Assembly (NCBI GenBank): GCA_964605095.1
Contig: CAZSBS010000240.1
Location: forward strand, 1 to 7,594
Source of the DNA: JAUWQU01 sp964605095
Lineage (GTDB): Bacteria > Planctomycetota > Phycisphaerae > SM23-33
Reading direction: 5' to 3'
Length of the DNA: 7,594 nucleotides
Of this stretch, positions 1 through 6,088 are shown piece after piece; within the stretch, counting starts at the first letter, position 1; the number at the start of each line of letters is the position of its first letter. The notes below the pieces were generated by a model that was not told where the DNA came from, ran no database searches, and saw only the letters and a program-made list of their open reading frames with translations. The translations under genes were made by a program, and so were the position numbers.

Positions 1-57
1 AAGAAAGCCGTTTCGGTTGGTCCGGGCAATCAACTTACTGTCAAGGCCTTGGAGTGA
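1..57 (+). CDS. 3' end of an unidentified gene (18 residues)
   Basis: Frame 1 is open from the first base and ends at TGA 55-57, giving an 18-residue tail that ends in NQLTVKALE. The alternating hydrophobic pattern would suit a final beta strand, such as closes many extracellular beta-sandwich domains, but this is too short to assign. A plus-strand gene ending here would converge on the minus-strand HEAT-repeat gene ending at 142. It could also be a chance open frame, as 18 codons prove little. Confidence 0.35.
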   Translation, partial: KKAVSVGPGNQLTVKALE

Positions 58-90
58 GGGACTGCTCGCCCTGCCGCCTAAGGCGTAGCT

Positions 91-111
91 GTTCCAGGTT
101 CCGGGTTCCGC
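91..111. repeat. Tandem heptamer GTTCCRS, three copies
   Basis: Three contiguous 7-bp units, GTTCCAG (91-97), GTTCCGG (98-104) and GTTCCGC (105-111), differ only at the last two positions. They lie in the 84-bp spacer between the plus-strand gene tail and the end of the HEAT-repeat gene. They resemble in kind the short tandem heptamers known between genes in cyanobacteria, but the sequence differs. A short 4-bp stem with loop TAA lies just upstream (75-85); it has no T tract and is not a convincing terminator. Confidence 0.7.
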
Positions 112-132
112 TTTTCGTCTTTCCCGGCCACT

Positions 133-153
133 GGCTACCGGCTACCGGCTACC
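133..153. repeat. Tandem heptamer GGCTACC, three copies, overlapping a stop codon
   Basis: Three perfect contiguous copies of GGCTACC occupy 133-139, 140-146 and 147-153. The array runs into the minus-strand HEAT-repeat gene and supplies its TAG stop (142-144 read in reverse) and last three codons (Gly-Ser-Arg). The related words GGTAGCCGG (7003-7011) and ACCGGCTAC (7086-7094) recur in the pyrH-frr spacer, so the motif may be dispersed in this genome. Confidence 0.75.
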
Positions 154-2580
154 AACGGCCTTCAGGCCGTCAACCCACTCCTGGATCCTCTTGAGCTTCA
201 GGGCCTTGGCCTCGGCGACATCGTAGCCGGTGAGCTTGGGCGCTATCTGGACGAGGATGTCGATGATGGCCTTCTCGGCCAGGGGGTTTGGCTTGGCGCC
301 GGCGACTACGGTGCGGAGGGCTTCGACCAGCGGTCCGACTGCCCGGTCGCCCATTGCCTTGAGTTCGGCCGCGGCAGCCTTGCCGGTTGTCGCGTCGGCG
401 GATTGCAGTTGGGCCGCGAGCTGCTCGACACGGGCGCGGTCTACCGCAAGCTGACGGGCCTTGGCGTCGTCGAGGATCTTCTGGAACGACGCGGCCTGGG
501 CTGGGCTCAGGCGCGAGGAAAGTTGTCGGAGCACCTCCCCAGCCAGCAGGATGGCCGGGGCAAACTTCCCTTCAGCCGCGAGCTCGCCGACCCTCTTTTC
601 GACCTTTTCCAGCACGCCGGGGAACTCGGCCACCTGGGCCGTATCGGTCATGGCCTTGAAGATCAACGGGTCGTTGGCCTTCAGCAGGGCTTCGACCCAT
701 TCGAGGTAGACCTCTCGGGCCTCGGGCGACTTGGCGGCCTGGCAGGCGACGTAGGCTTGGCCAAGCAGCGGCGCGGCCTCGGCCGGACGCGAGGCGGCAA
801 GCAGGTCGACCGCCAGTTTCCGCGACGCTGTCGGCCAGAGGTTGCTCTTGGATGCCCGAAGGCTCGCGACGAGCATCTGGCGAAGGGTAATCCGCTGGCT
901 GACGGCGTCCTGGCGATCGGCCAGGGCGTCGCAGACTCCGGCAAGGGTCTGGGTGTCGGCCTTGGCGAGTATGGCCATGGCGACGGCCCAGGCCTTTTCC
1001 CGTACGGTGGCGTCAGGCTCGACCGCGGGGTCCGTTCGTTTCAGGACCATCTGGAGGTCCCGAGCGCCGGCGACCAGGCCCAGGGCGTCAAGGACTGCCT
1101 GGCGAACGCCGCGGTCGTCGTCGCCGGCCAGGCCCGCCACCGCGTCGGCAAGCTCCGGCTTGCGAAATTGCGCCAATCCCTTTACGCCCGCCAGGCGGAC
1201 CGTGGCGGCAGGATCCGCAAGGGCGCTTCGCAGCGCCGCAATGAACTTCTCGTCGGAGATCGTGCCCATCGCCGTCAGCAGCGCCTCGCGCAGGGCCGGC
1301 CCGTAGCCGTTAATGGACGGCGAACTGCTGTCGGCGTACCGGGCAAGCAGCACCTTTACCGCCAGGTCGTGAATTGCCCCCTTGAGCGGGGCCGCCAGGG
1401 CCACCCGCGCCAGCGCCGCGGCCGCGGCAGCAGCGACCGGGGCGTCTTTCGAATCCACTTCCTTAAGGATCGGTCCGACAACCTTGGGGTCTTTCAACTG
1501 CCCCACGGCCGTCAGTAGCCCCTGCTTGACCTCGGGGATCTCCTCAACCTTAAGCCTGCCCAGCAGCAGGTCGGCCGCGTTGGGATCGCCAAGGTTGGCC
1601 TCAAGAAGTGCCGTGGCGCGGCGAATCCGCGAGTCGTCGTCGGCCAGCATCGCGCAAAGCTGAGCCCGGATATCCTCGGGCACCTCCCCGCTGGTCGAGA
1701 CGCGGCGGTCAGTGAGCCGCACCCCCACCAGCCTGACGTCGGGCAGAGGGTCCTTCAGAAAACCGATCAGCATCTTGTCCTGCATTGCCGCGGGCGTAGC
1801 GCCGTAGTAATCCGTCATGGCCGCGGCCAGGCGGGTTCGAAGCTCGGTGTTCTCGCCCTCCAGGCGGGCCTTCTCGCGGGCCAGGCTTTCAGCCAGGTCC
1901 GCCAGCCACACCGAGGCGGGCTTGGTCTTGTTCTGCGACCACCACTTCTTCCACTTCTTAGGATCGCCGGCAAAGGCGCGAATGTTGGTGAGCTTTGCCA
2001 GGCTCTCGGCCGCGGCGTTTCGGATAGCCAGGTCATGGTTGTCCACAAGTTGGATCAGCACGTCGACGACCTGGCGGTCCAGCACCCGCTGCAAAGCGGA
2101 GATAGTCACCAGCCGAACCGTCTTGTCAGCCTTTTCATCCTGTGCAATGGCCAGGAGCTTGTCGGCAACGCCGCCGGTCTTGTAGGCCGCCAGCGCCCTT
2201 GCCGCCGGGAGCCGCACCGATGGCTCGGTGCCGGTCAGCATCGCCATCAGCGGCTCGACGAACATCTGCTGCTCGGTTCCCTGCGAGGCGATTGCCTCGG
2301 CGACGGCCGTCTGGCCCATCCGATTGGCGGGGTCTTCGAGGAACTTGCGAAGTGCCTCCGCCGCCTGGGGATAGCCGCGGCTCAGAAGCAGCTCGGCGGC
2401 CTCAACCTTTGTCTTGGCCGCGCGGGAGGCATCCGCGAGCTGGCCGGTAAACATCCGCAGCTCGAGTTCCTGCTCGGCCGTCAGGCCGGTCCCGGCCGCC
2501 TGGGCTGTCGGCGCCGCCGCGGCGGCGAGCCACAGCATGCACCAGGCCGTCAATCGGACTATCCTTCTCGCCAAGGCCAT
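142..2580 (-). CDS. Exported HEAT-repeat protein, 812 aa
   Basis: This predicted cell-envelope or secreted scaffold protein has no recognisable catalytic domain. Residues 1-29 form a Sec signal peptide: Arg-rich start, hydrophobic core around 11-23, and an AQA|A cleavage site near 28/29. No lipobox is seen. Most of 35-530 reads as paired amphipathic helices of HEAT type, with recurrent D-x-x-V-R and A-A-x-A-L-A patterns (about 118-131, 183-197, 270-282, 457-469, 486-500). A DPKKWKKWW segment (206-214) is followed by a short Glu/Arg/Leu-rich likely coiled coil (about 226-255). The last third (about 540-812) is alpha-helical with weaker repeats. HEAT arrays bind proteins, and the DPxxWxxWW motif is one I associate with planctomycete HEAT proteins. 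The ATG at 2580 is preferred because it gives a complete signal peptide. Its ribosome site is weak: an AGG lies 9 nt upstream and a GAGAGG further off. The gene is divergent from purM, so a link to the housekeeping genes is not implied. Confidence 0.85.
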   Translation of the reverse strand: MALARRIVRLTAWCMLWLAAAAAPTAQAAGTGLTAEQELELRMFTGQLADASRAAKTKVEAAELLLSRGYPQAAEALRKFLEDPANRMGQTAVAEAIASQGTEQQMFVEPLMAMLTGTEPSVRLPAARALAAYKTGGVADKLLAIAQDEKADKTVRLVTISALQRVLDRQVVDVLIQLVDNHDLAIRNAAAESLAKLTNIRAFAGDPKKWKKWWSQNKTKPASVWLADLAESLAREKARLEGENTELRTRLAAAMTDYYGATPAAMQDKMLIGFLKDPLPDVRLVGVRLTDRRVSTSGEVPEDIRAQLCAMLADDDSRIRRATALLEANLGDPNAADLLLGRLKVEEIPEVKQGLLTAVGQLKDPKVVGPILKEVDSKDAPVAAAAAAALARVALAAPLKGAIHDLAVKVLLARYADSSSPSINGYGPALREALLTAMGTISDEKFIAALRSALADPAATVRLAGVKGLAQFRKPELADAVAGLAGDDDRGVRQAVLDALGLVAGARDLQMVLKRTDPAVEPDATVREKAWAVAMAILAKADTQTLAGVCDALADRQDAVSQRITLRQMLVASLRASKSNLWPTASRKLAVDLLAASRPAEAAPLLGQAYVACQAAKSPEAREVYLEWVEALLKANDPLIFKAMTDTAQVAEFPGVLEKVEKRVGELAAEGKFAPAILLAGEVLRQLSSRLSPAQAASFQKILDDAKARQLAVDRARVEQLAAQLQSADATTGKAAAAELKAMGDRAVGPLVEALRTVVAGAKPNPLAEKAIIDILVQIAPKLTGYDVAEAKALKLKRIQEWVDGLKAVGSR

Positions 2581-2928
2581 TATCTACAGCCTATCCTCTC
2601 GCCGCCCCGTCCACTGCGCAAAAACAAACACCGGCCCACCCATCAACCTACCAGTCAGACGCTCGCAAACGCCATAATGTTCGCGCATCCGGGCCTATGA
2701 ACAGACAAACGGCCAAGATATCCAAAACCGTTCCAAAATCGCCCAGCCGGCGCGCAAAAAACGCCTGGGAAACTCATCGGCACGCCGAGGCCTTCGGCAT
2801 CAGTCTTTGCCGCGGAAGCCCGAGCCGGCCGCCAATGTCATGTTTGACACGCGCCGGCCGCCCACGTTAGTATCCCGCGTCGGAAGGTTCTCATTGCATT
2901 GACTTTTGCCCGTGGTAGGATACCCCCC
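2581..2928. other. Divergent intergenic region between the HEAT-repeat gene and purM
   Basis: I see no gene in these 348 bases. The right end holds the purM promoter (2844-2873). The left end must hold the promoter for the minus-strand HEAT-repeat gene, but I find no convincing -35/-10 pair there. A small hairpin-capable GCCGA-ggcct-TCGGC sequence lies near 2783-2797 and has no T run. The 10-bp word GCCGGCCGCC occurs twice, at 2824-2833 and 2853-2862, on either side of the purM -35 box. Confidence 0.6.
2844..2873 (+). promoter_or_regulatory. Probable sigma70-type promoter of purM
   Basis: A perfect -35 hexamer TTGACA (2844-2849) is followed after 18 bp by TAGTAT (2868-2873, 4/6 to TATAAT); TTAGTA after 17 bp is the alternative register. 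Transcription would start near 2880, leaving a leader of about 50 nt before the purM ATG. The -35 box is the right half of an inverted repeat, TGTCA-N4-TGACA (2836-2849), which could be an operator for a regulator. That last point is inference from symmetry alone. Confidence 0.65.
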
Positions 2929-4005
2929 ATGACCGACCCTGCCAGTTCAATGACATACCGGGACGCCGGAGTGGACATCGACGCCGGAGACGAAATGGTC
3001 GAGCGGATCAAGCCGCTCGTCCGCCGGACATTCACCCCGCGCGTCATGGACCTCTACGGCGGATTCGCCGGGCTCTTCCGTCTGGATTACAACGAGAACC
3101 TCTTCAAACGCAACTACAAGGAACCCGTACTGGTCGGCTGTACCGACGGCGTGGGAACCAAGCTCAAGGTCGCCTTCCTGGTCGGCAAGGTCGACACGAT
3201 CGGCATAGACCTGGTGGCCATGAACGTCAACGACCTGATCTGCGCCGGGGCTGAGCCGCTGTTCTTCCTGGACTACCTCGGCGTGGGCAAGCTGGATCCC
3301 GTCCGCATGGCCGAAATCGTCAAGGGCGTTGCCGACGGCTGCCTCCAGGCCAACTGCGCCCTTCTGGGCGGCGAGACGGCCGAGATGCCGGCATTCTACA
3401 AACCGGATGAATTCGACATGGCCGGGTTCGCCGTCGGCGTCGTCGAGCGCAACCGGATCATCGACGGATCCAACGCCGAGCCCGGCGACCTCGTCATCGC
3501 CCTGGCATCCGACGGGCTTCACTCCAACGGCTACGGCCTGGCTCGCCGCGCGCTGCTGGAAAAGGCCGGATACGACGTAAACGACCGCCCGCCCGAGTTG
3601 GAGGGCCGGACCGTCGGCGAGGAGATGCTCCGCCCGACGCGGATCTACGTCAGGCCGGTGCTGGACATCATCAACCGCTACCGCGTAAAGCGGGTGGTCA
3701 AGGCCCTTGCTCACATAACCGGCGGCGGGCTGCCAGGCAACCTGCCTCGCGTCCTGCCGAAGGGGCTTACCGTGCGGGTAAAGCGCAACAGTTGGCGCAC
3801 GCCGCCGATCTTCGACCTCATCGCCGCCAAGGGCCCCGTCGACTCGCTGGAAATGTCGCGGGTCTTCAACATGGGCGTCGGCTTCGTGATGATCGTCGCG
3901 CCGACCTTCGCCAAGCCGATCATGGACCGTCTAGCCCGAATGGGCGAGCGATGCTGGGTGCTGGGCAAGGTCCGCAAGGGTGGCCCGGACCTTCAGTGGG
4001 CATAA
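2929..4005 (+). CDS. purM: Phosphoribosylformylglycinamidine cyclo-ligase (AIR synthetase), 358 aa
   Basis: PurM closes the imidazole ring in de novo purine synthesis: FGAM + ATP gives 5-aminoimidazole ribonucleotide + ADP + Pi, in the cytoplasm as a dimer. Family landmarks are all present: YRDAGVDIDAG (10-20), the glycine-rich TDGVGTKL (72-79), the NDLICAGAEPLFFLDY stretch (101-116), GGETAEMP (147-154), DGLHSNGYG (195-203) and TGGGLPGNLPRVLP (264-277), then the C-terminal FNMGVGF segment. Length is slightly above the usual 345-350 because of a short N-terminal extension before YRDAGVDIDAG. The ATG at 2929 has an AGGA ribosome site (2917-2920) 8 nt upstream. An in-frame TTG at 2899 would add ten residues but has no good site. 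The promoter lies directly upstream, and the 228-bp gap with its own candidate promoter makes it unclear whether purM is co-transcribed with rpsB. Confidence 0.97.
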   Translation: MTDPASSMTYRDAGVDIDAGDEMVERIKPLVRRTFTPRVMDLYGGFAGLFRLDYNENLFKRNYKEPVLVGCTDGVGTKLKVAFLVGKVDTIGIDLVAMNVNDLICAGAEPLFFLDYLGVGKLDPVRMAEIVKGVADGCLQANCALLGGETAEMPAFYKPDEFDMAGFAVGVVERNRIIDGSNAEPGDLVIALASDGLHSNGYGLARRALLEKAGYDVNDRPPELEGRTVGEEMLRPTRIYVRPVLDIINRYRVKRVVKALAHITGGGLPGNLPRVLPKGLTVRVKRNSWRTPPIFDLIAAKGPVDSLEMSRVFNMGVGFVMIVAPTFAKPIMDRLARMGERCWVLGKVRKGGPDLQWA

Positions 4006-4091
4006 TCGGCATAATTTTCATACAAAGCCCTTGACCAAATGGCCCTGCACAAGGTAGCCTACCTCGCTCCGCGGGTTTGGCGGAGAAGGTC

Positions 4092-4103
4092 TATACTTAG
4101 TAT
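4092..4103 (+). promoter_or_regulatory. Candidate -10 region of an rpsB promoter
   Basis: TATACT (4092-4097, 5/6 to consensus) overlaps TTAGTATCC (4097-4105), the same nine bases found at the -10 region of the purM promoter (2867-2875). A clear -35 at the right distance is missing: TTGGCG (4077-4082) is too close to TAGTAT (15 bp). A second possibility is TTGACC (4031-4036) with TAGCCT (4055-4060) at 18 bp. A promoter between purM and rpsB is likely, but the exact boxes are uncertain. Confidence 0.35.
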
Positions 4104-4221
4104 CCGCCCTGTTATGCGGAGAGACTGTCTGGGAACCGTGTAGGTTTTGATGCGTTTCGAAACCCCTGGATAAGCTAAGGCAATGCCCAGGTGCGGATGC
4201 ATGAATCCGCACCAACCTTTC

Positions 4222-4228
4222 GGAGGTG
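4222..4228 (+). promoter_or_regulatory. Ribosome binding site that fixes the rpsB TTG start
   Basis: GGAGGTG lies 5 nt before TTG 4234 and is the strongest Shine-Dalgarno sequence in the window. It can pair with ACCT (4215-4218) in a small hairpin with loop TTCGG, directly after the 9-bp stem ending at 4213, so the site may be partly hidden. In-frame ATG codons at 4183 and 4201 lie upstream of this site and inside or next to the leader stem, which argues against them as starts. Confidence 0.75.
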
Positions 4229-4233
4229 CAGGC

Positions 4234-5145
4234 TTGGCAACAGAGTTGACAAAAGAACTGATTGACGCCGGAATACATTTCGGGCACCGCATCAGCCGGT
4301 GGAACCCGAAAATGAAGCCCTATATTTTCGGCAAACGGAACCTGATTCACATCATCGACGTCAAGGAGACACTTCGCGGCATCCTTCTAGGCCGCAAGTT
4401 CCTCTCGCAGGTGGCCACGCGCGGCCTGGACGTGCTGTTCGTCGGCACCAAGCGGCAGGCTCGCAAAGCGGTTGAGGAAAACGCCGGGCGAATCGAGATG
4501 CACTGGGTTAGCGACCGCTGGCTCGGCGGAACACTGACGAACTTCCGCGAAATCCGCAAGCGCATTGGCCGGCTGGAGCAGCTCGAGGCGCTCGATGCCG
4601 AGGGCAAGCTGGATCAGTACTCCAAGAAGGAAGGCGCGTCGCTACGCCGCGAGATGCGCAAGATCCGCCGAAACCTCGGCGGCCTTCGCCGCATGATCAA
4701 ACTGCCCGGCGCAATGGTGGTTGTCGATCAGCGCCGCGAGCTCATCGCCGTCCGCGAGGCCAGGAAGATGGGAATACCCGTCGTCTGCCTGCTGGACACC
4801 GATAGCGACCCCGACATGGTGGATATCGCGATCCCCGGCAACGACGACGCCATGAGGGCCATCGACCTGGTGATCAGGACCCTTGCCGACGCCATCGCCG
4901 AGGGCGTGCAGTCCCGCGGCAAGGCCGAGGCTGAGTCCGAGTCCGAGGCCGAGGCCGCCACGCGCCGCCGCAGCCGCAGGCCGACCACCGCCCGCGCCGC
5001 CGAAGACGCCAAGGTCGCCACTGCGCCCGACGAGAACCAGCCCGAGGCCGCAGAGGCCGCAGAGGCCGCAGAGACACCGACCCCGGCCCCGGCCCCGGCC
5101 CCGGCCGAGTTGAAGCCCGTCGAGAACGGGACGGCACAGGCATAG
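4234..5145 (+). CDS. rpsB: 30S ribosomal protein S2, 303 aa with acidic/Pro-Ala tail
   Basis: S2 is a late-binding protein of the small ribosomal subunit that contacts S1 and 16S rRNA. The core matches the family from the first residues: ELIDAGIHFGH (8-18), WNPKMKPYIFGKRNLIHIID (23-42), FVGTKRQAR (69-77), DRWLGGTLTNF (94-104), DTDSDPD (188-194) and IPGNDDAMRAI (200-210). The core ends near residue 229, where most bacterial S2 proteins end or have only a short tail. Here 74 further residues follow: Glu/Ala/Ser-rich, then an Arg/Ser-rich patch, then Glu-Ala-Ala and Pro-Ala repeats. The tail is probably disordered and exposed. The start is TTG at 4234, set by GGAGGTG upstream and by the protein beginning MATELTKELIDAG. 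A terminator-like hairpin follows, then tsf, as in the common rpsB-tsf pair. Confidence 0.97.
   Translation: MATELTKELIDAGIHFGHRISRWNPKMKPYIFGKRNLIHIIDVKETLRGILLGRKFLSQVATRGLDVLFVGTKRQARKAVEENAGRIEMHWVSDRWLGGTLTNFREIRKRIGRLEQLEALDAEGKLDQYSKKEGASLRREMRKIRRNLGGLRRMIKLPGAMVVVDQRRELIAVREARKMGIPVVCLLDTDSDPDMVDIAIPGNDDAMRAIDLVIRTLADAIAEGVQSRGKAEAESESEAEAATRRRSRRPTTARAAEDAKVATAPDENQPEAAEAAEAAETPTPAPAPAPAELKPVENGTAQA
5044..5070 (+). repeat. In-frame 9-bp tandem repeat in the rpsB tail, three copies
   Basis: GAGGCCGCA is repeated perfectly at 5044-5052, 5053-5061 and 5062-5070, coding for (Glu-Ala-Ala)x3. Because the codons are identical as well as the residues, recent slippage expansion is more likely than selection on the protein alone. 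Confidence 0.85.
5081..5104 (+). repeat. In-frame 6-bp tandem repeat in the rpsB tail, four copies
   Basis: CCCCGG occurs four times without a break and encodes alternating Pro-Ala near the S2 C terminus. Length change in multiples of 6 bp would alter the tail without breaking the frame. GC-only repeats like this are also prone to sequencing or assembly error, so the copy number should be read with care. Confidence 0.85.
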
Positions 5146-5181
5146 TCCGGTTCAAGTCCGGCCTCATTAACGTGTAAGACC

Positions 5182-5217
5182 GCGGCGCGGCAGAAGAACT
5201 CGCCGCGCCGCTTTCTT
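5182..5217 (+). terminator. Terminator-like hairpin between rpsB and tsf
   Basis: A perfect 10-bp all-GC stem, GCGGCGCGGC (5182-5191) with GCCGCGCCGC (5202-5211), encloses a 10-nt loop and is followed by TTTCTT. It lies 36 nt after the rpsB stop. The short, interrupted T run suggests partial termination, so it may act as an attenuator that sets S2 and EF-Ts to different levels rather than as a full stop. No clear separate tsf promoter is visible beyond it. Confidence 0.75.
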
Positions 5218-5230
5218 GAAATCACCAAGT

Positions 5231-5270
5231 AACGCTAACAAACGCTAACAAAGGCTAACAAACGCTAGCG
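5231..5270. repeat. Decamer tandem repeat AACGCTAACA, four copies, upstream of tsf
   Basis: Units lie at 5231-5240 and 5241-5250 (perfect), 5251-5260 (one mismatch, AAGGCTAACA) and 5261-5270 (two mismatches, AACGCTAGCG). The array is AT-richer than its surroundings and ends 3 bases before the GAGGA ribosome site of tsf (5274-5278). A 10-bp period is close to one turn of the helix, so each unit would face the same side of the DNA. In RNA it forms no obvious stem. Its role is unknown. Confidence 0.85.
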
Positions 5271-5284
5271 ACCGAGGATGAACG

Positions 5285-6073
5285 ATGGCAGAGATAACCG
5301 CCGCAATGGTCAAGGCCCTGCGTGAGGAGACCAGCCAGGGCATGATGGAATGCAAGAAGGCCCTCCAGGAGGCCGATGGCGACATGGAGGCCGCCAAGGA
5401 CATCCTTCGCAAAAAGGGCCTCGTAAAGGCCGAGAAGAAGGCCGACCGCGCCACCAGCGAAGGGCTCATCGGCATCAAGAATCTCGATGACGCCGCCGTA
5501 ATGGTCGAGGCCCGCTGCGAGACCGACTTCTGCGCCCGAAACGACGAGTTCCAGGCCATGCTGGCCAAGCTCGTCGACCAGGCCGCCCTCCAGCCGGCAG
5601 GACCCATCACCGCCACCAGCGCCATGACCGACGCCGTCCAGGCTGCCCTGGCAAAGATCGGTGAGAACATGAGCTTTGCCCGCGGAATCAAGATCGCCGC
5701 GCCGCGAATCGGCACATACCTCCACCATAATAAGAAGGTCGGCGTCGTCGTCGGCGTCGATGGCGAGATCTCCGACGAGACCCTCAGCGACCTGTGCATG
5801 CACATCGCCTTCGCCGACCCCATGGGAATCAGTGCCGACGACATTCCGGCCGAACTGGTCGAGAAGGAACGGCGGTTCGCCCGCGAAGAGGCAATGGCCT
5901 CCAGAAAACCGGCCCAAATTGCCGAAAAGATGGTCGAGGGCAAGATCCGCAAGTTCCTTGCCGACCGAGCCCTGGTCGAACAGTTGTTCATCCGCGACGA
6001 CAAGAAGAAGGTCAAGGATATCCTCGGCAAGGCGAAAGTCGTGGCCTTCGCCCGATATGCCGTCGGCGCATAA
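5285..6073 (+). CDS. tsf: Translation elongation factor Ts, 262 aa
   Basis: EF-Ts is the cytoplasmic nucleotide exchange factor that releases GDP from EF-Tu. The N-terminal UBA-like helical domain (about 1-45) carries the signature ALREETSQGMMECKKAL. The core begins near 55 and contains the EF-Tu-contacting CETDF motif (78-82; Asp81 and Phe82 correspond to the E. coli Asp80-Phe81 pair), KIGENM (124-129) and YLHHNKKVGVVVGV (145-158). IAEKMVEGKIRKF falls in the C-terminal part. The usual TDFVA is TDFCA here. The protein stops right after RYAVGA, whereas E. coli EF-Ts (283 aa) continues past the matching VGEG by about twenty residues; shorter forms occur in other bacteria. The ATG has GAGGA 6 nt upstream; the ATG at 5279 is out of frame. 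A palindromic element begins within about 16 bases of the stop codon. Confidence 0.97.
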   Translation: MAEITAAMVKALREETSQGMMECKKALQEADGDMEAAKDILRKKGLVKAEKKADRATSEGLIGIKNLDDAAVMVEARCETDFCARNDEFQAMLAKLVDQAALQPAGPITATSAMTDAVQAALAKIGENMSFARGIKIAAPRIGTYLHHNKKVGVVVGVDGEISDETLSDLCMHIAFADPMGISADDIPAELVEKERRFAREEAMASRKPAQIAEKMVEGKIRKFLADRALVEQLFIRDDKKKVKDILGKAKVVAFARYAVGA

Positions 6074-6088
6074 AACAAAAGAATGGTT

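Larger units (their letters stand above)
4006..4233 (+). promoter_or_regulatory. Structured 5' leader of rpsB, candidate S2 autoregulatory region
   Basis: This 228-base gene-free stretch can fold in several ways. Visible stems are CTCCGC/GCGGAG (4067-4072 with 4080-4085), TCTGGG-side CTGGG/CCCAG (4129-4133 with 4186-4190), GGTTT/AAACC (4143-4147 with 4160-4164) and the competing AACC/GGTT (4134-4137 with 4143-4146). A 9-bp perfect stem, GGTGCGGAT/ATCCGCACC with a 6-nt loop (4190-4198 with 4205-4213), sits just before the ribosome site. It shares G4190 with CCCAG. S2 represses its own operon through the leader in E. coli; a similar role here is inference, and I do not recognise a named leader family. 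Confidence 0.45.

Noticed and set aside
75..85. Small hairpin CGCC-TAA-GGCG as a terminator for the first gene.
   Set aside because: The stem is four base pairs and no T run follows on either strand.
403..1518. A 371-codon plus-strand open frame, antisense to the HEAT-repeat gene.
   Set aside because: It mirrors GC-rich third positions of the real gene, lacks a recognisable domain, and is Arg/Gly-rich in the way shadow frames are.
2947..3714. A long minus-strand open frame opposite purM.
   Set aside because: purM on the plus strand has all its family motifs over the same stretch; the antisense product has no family features.
3999..4015. Direct repeat GGCATAAT over the purM stop codon.
   Set aside because: It is only 8 bp in two copies, with one in coding sequence; chance is sufficient.
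4128..4215. A tRNA-like look in the rpsB leader (TTTCGAAACC, and a stem ending in CACCA).
   Set aside because: No acceptor, D and anticodon arms of the right sizes can be drawn; the stems found are a better account.
4183..4233. An upstream ATG for rpsB adding 17 residues with two Cys.
   Set aside because: The extra codons cover the leader hairpin and the Shine-Dalgarno sequence itself, and S2 proteins normally begin close to the ELTKELIDAG segment.
5216..5251. TTGAAA after the rpsB terminator as a -35 box for tsf, with TAACAA as -10.
   Set aside because: The available spacings are 14 or 24 bp, outside the working range for a sigma70 promoter.
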